Below the pieces are notes generated by a model, which worked only from the letters and a program-made list of their open reading frames with translations, searched no databases and was not told the DNA's origin. A stretch of DNA of 64,000 nucleotides, taken from the NCBI RefSeq assembly GCF_018310695.1, contig NZ_JAGXCY010000002.1, forward strand, positions 248,001 to 312,000. Reading direction: 5' to 3'. Shown here piece after piece: positions 61,837-64,000 of this stretch. Numbering within the stretch: position 1 is the first letter of the stretch; each line of letters opens with the position of its first letter. The position numbers and the translations under genes were made by a program. Source of the DNA: Paenibacillus sp. Marseille-Q4541. GTDB lineage: Bacteria > Bacillota > Bacilli > Paenibacillales > Paenibacillaceae.

Positions 61837-62829
61837 TTAAATTGCAGAAGCTTTGTCCGTTTTATGAAGGTGACAGGCTACCCAGTGCCCCTTTTCAACT
61901 TCCTGCCATTCAGGCACTTCTGCTGCACAGATTTCAGTTGCAAATGGACATCTAGTTCTGAATCTGCAGCCGCTAGGTGGATTCATCGGACTTGGTAAAT
62001 CCCCTTGAAGCACTTGACGTTCCCTGCTTCGTTCAAGCTTCGGATCCGGGATAGGGATCGCTGATAAAAGCGACTGTGTATAAGGGTGAAGTGGATTATC
62101 GAATAGCTCATCACTTTCTGTAAGTTCCACCATACCTCCTAAATACATAACGCCGATCCGATCACTGATATGCTTCACCATGGATAAATCATGAGCAATG
62201 AATAAGTAAGTCAAGCCGAGCTCTTGCTGAAGTTTCTTCATTAGATTGACGACCTGCGCTTGAATTGAAACATCCAGTGCCGAGATTGGCTCATCTGCAA
62301 TGATAAAACGCGGATTAAGAGCAAGCGCTCTGGCAATACCAATTCTTTGACGCTGACCTCCAGAAAATTCGTGCGGAAAACGCTGGGCATGATTACGATT
62401 TAAACCGACCGTTTCCAGCAGCTCGTAAACCATTTCCTCACGTTCCTTGCGATTTTTAGCAAGTCCATGTGCATCTATGCCTTCAGCTATAATATCTGTT
62501 ACGGTCATACGCTGATTCAGCGAAGCGTAAGGATCCTGAAAGATCATTTGGATACTTCTGCTTAACTTCTTCATCTCTGACTTAGACATCGAACCATGAA
62601 TCGGATGGCCCTCAAAGTTTACCGTTCCCGCTGTCTCTTTATATAACCGAATCAGTGTACGCCCTAGCGTAGACTTACCGCAGCCTGATTCACCTACAAG
62701 ACCAAAAGTCTCGCCAGGATAAATCTCAAAACTGACATCATCAACGGCTTTGAGGATTTGACCTTTGCCGACATTGAAATGTTTTTTTAAGTTTTTCACT
62801 TCGATAAGTGGCATTTTTTGTGTACTCAT
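61837..62829 (-). CDS. oppF: Oligopeptide ABC transporter ATP-binding protein, OppF type
   Basis: Walker [11 protein letters not shown]-loop FQDPYASLN, signature [15 protein letters not shown], Walker [13 protein letters not shown], and the OppD/F C-terminal block [16 protein letters not shown]. It is 330 aa. ATG at 62829 overlaps the oppD stop by one base (TGATG), with GGAGG nine bases upstream. It pairs with OppD to energise uptake of oligopeptides or dipeptides. Substrate range is unknown, since App, Opp and Dpp cannot be told apart from the ATPases. Confidence 0.92.
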   Translation of the reverse strand: MSTQKMPLIEVKNLKKHFNVGKGQILKAVDDVSFEIYPGETFGLVGESGCGKSTLGRTLIRLYKETAGTVNFEGHPIHGSMSKSEMKKLSRSIQMIFQDPYASLNQRMTVTDIIAEGIDAHGLAKNRKEREEMVYELLETVGLNRNHAQRFPHEFSGGQRQRIGIARALALNPRFIIADEPISALDVSIQAQVVNLMKKLQQELGLTYLFIAHDLSMVKHISDRIGVMYLGGMVELTESDELFDNPLHPYTQSLLSAIPIPDPKLERSRERQVLQGDLPSPMNPPSGCRFRTRCPFATEICAAEVPEWQEVEKGHWVACHLHKTDKASAI

Positions 62830-63836
62830 CACCATTCACCTCCTGCAATCGGACGTTCTACCTTGGGTGCACGACTGTCCTGCAGCCAACAAGCTGCACG
62901 ATGGGTATCCGAATGCTCTGTATAGGCTGGCATATGTCCATGGCAAATTTCCATTGCATAAGAACAACGTGCTACAAAAGGACAGCCTTTGGGCGGATCA
63001 CTCAGATCGGGCGGCGTACCTGGAATCGCAATCAGCTCTTCTGATTTCTCATGCAGCTTCGGCATCGAAGCCATTAGCCCCCAGGTGTATGGATGTTTAC
63101 CCTCGTAAAATATTTCATCGACGGTTCCAGTCTCTACAATTTTACCCGCATACATTACAGCAACACGGGAAGCCATATTCGCAACAACGCCCAAATCATG
63201 TGTAATAAGAACAATGGATGTACCGAGTTTCGTTTGAATCTCCTTCATCAGTTCGAGAATTTGTGCTTGAATCGTAACATCAAGCGCAGTTGTTGGTTCG
63301 TCGGCAATAAGAATTTTCGGATTACAAGCAAGTGCAATCGCGATGACGATCCGTTGCCGCATTCCTCCAGACAACTGATGCGGGTATTGTTTCAGACGTT
63401 TTTCCGGATTCGGGATACCCACCTGTTCGAGCAATTCTAAGGCACGCTTGCTCGCTTGTGCGGTAGCCATGCTTTGATGTTTTTTAAGCACTTCGTAAAT
63501 CTGCTTTCCAATCGTCATGGTTGGATTCAGTGAGGTCATTGGGTCTTGAAAAATGAGTGCGATTTCCTTACCACGAATATTTTGCATCTGTTTCTCCGGC
63601 AATCCTGTGAGCTCCTTGCCTTCGAAGAGGATTGAACCACTTTTAATTTTGGCGGTCTTTGCTAGGAGTTTCATGATGCTTTTCGAAGTCACCGATTTGC
63701 CTGATCCTGATTCACCTACGATCGCGAGCGTCTCCCCTTGACCGAGGGAAAAGCTGACATCACGTACAGCCTGAACCTCGCCAGCGTATGTGAAAAAGCT
63801 GACCTGCAGATCTTTAACCTCTAACAAGTTGTTCAT
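62829..63836 (-). CDS. oppD: Oligopeptide ABC transporter ATP-binding protein, OppD type
   Basis: Walker A GESGSGKSVTSK, Q-loop FQDPMTSLNP, signature LSGGMRQRIVIAIAL, Walker B ILIADEPTTALDV and the C-terminal CPFVARCSYAMEIC. It is 335 aa. It lies 12 bases after the permease stop and is coupled to OppF. It is the second ATPase of the Opp-type importer. Name by family; the exact substrate is not shown by the sequence. Confidence 0.92.
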   Translation of the reverse strand: MNNLLEVKDLQVSFFTYAGEVQAVRDVSFSLGQGETLAIVGESGSGKSVTSKSIMKLLAKTAKIKSGSILFEGKELTGLPEKQMQNIRGKEIALIFQDPMTSLNPTMTIGKQIYEVLKKHQSMATAQASKRALELLEQVGIPNPEKRLKQYPHQLSGGMRQRIVIAIALACNPKILIADEPTTALDVTIQAQILELMKEIQTKLGTSIVLITHDLGVVANMASRVAVMYAGKIVETGTVDEIFYEGKHPYTWGLMASMPKLHEKSEELIAIPGTPPDLSDPPKGCPFVARCSYAMEICHGHMPAYTEHSDTHRAACWLQDSRAPKVERPIAGGEW

Positions 63837-63848
63837 CGTCTTTTCCCC

Positions 63849-64000
63849 CTATTTCCGCATTCTTGGATCGAGCGCGTCGCGAAGACCGTCGCCTAGTATA
63901 TTAAAGGTTACCATGATTAATATAATCACTATGGAAGGATACACCATCAAATAAGGTTGCGTCGTTAATGAAGCAAATCCATCATTGATCAGCACCCCAA
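63849..64000 (-). CDS. Peptide ABC transporter permease (OppC/DppC type), C-terminal part
   Basis: The last about 50 residues are visible: YLMVYPSIVIILIMVTFNIL and the family end GDGLRDALDPRMRK. This is the usual C-terminus of OppC/DppC permeases, with the last transmembrane helix. The rest lies beyond the right edge. It is the gene before oppD in the operon. Confidence 0.9.
   Translation of the reverse strand, partial: GVLINDGFASLTTQPYLMVYPSIVIILIMVTFNILGDGLRDALDPRMRK

Overview
The window reads as one stretch of chromosome from a low-to-moderate GC, endospore-forming member of the Bacillota, most likely Paenibacillus. This is inferred from gene content: an S-layer-homology plus GH18 protein, a YjcZ-type and a YteA-type sporulation protein, DUF3243 and DUF6376 proteins, many sugar-catabolic Gfo/Idh/MocA and solute-binding proteins, strong GGAGG ribosome sites and frequent TTG/GTG starts. 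I saw no rRNA or tRNA genes and no CRISPR array.

Layout. 0-5.3 kb: a leftward sugar-uptake and glycan cluster (GH29 alpha-L-fucosidase, metallophosphoesterase, solute-binding lipoprotein, MsmX/UgpC-type ATPase, start of a secreted protein). 5.7-8.6 kb: an OmpR-type two-component operon with a membrane protein. 8.9-14.8 kb: LacI and GntR regulators and a D-glucosaminate/KDG-type catabolic operon (amidohydrolase, DgaE-like PLP enzyme, DgaF-like aldolase, PfkB kinase) behind a palindromic operator. 14.9-18.2 kb: EamA transporter divergent from a LysR regulator, then an MFS efflux gene preceded by two nested leader ORFs. 18.4-21.5 kb: small sporulation, redox and hypothetical genes.

21.57-27.73 kb: a decayed integrated element inserted at the 3' end of an FAD oxidoreductase gene. 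It duplicates about 280-300 bp of that gene and its downstream flank, keeps an integrase remnant and GGTCAC repeats near both ends, and carries a broken phage holin, other fragments, and an apparently intact secreted protein followed by a small membrane protein.

28.5-47.9 kb: mostly core and housekeeping genes (SLH-GH18 glycosidase, acyl-ACP thioesterase, AraC plus sugar-catabolism operon, DivIVA-like protein, YteA-like protein, a homologue of the replication terminator protein RTP, acyltransferase, YflT stress protein, HrpB helicase, SDR). 48.0-58.1 kb: a type VII secretion locus of unusual composition: a YukD/EsaB-like protein, an EssC/EccC ATPase without FHA domains, two uncharacterised proteins, an EsxA-like WXG100 protein, then a membrane-anchored protein kinase, a VWA protein and a PP2C phosphatase. 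The last three resemble the TerY-P phosphosignalling triad. I see no EssA, EssB or EsaA gene. 58.5-61.7 kb: small ORFs, DinB, CGNR regulator, serine hydrolase. 61.8-64 kb: the end of an oligopeptide ABC transporter operon (OppF, OppD, end of OppC).
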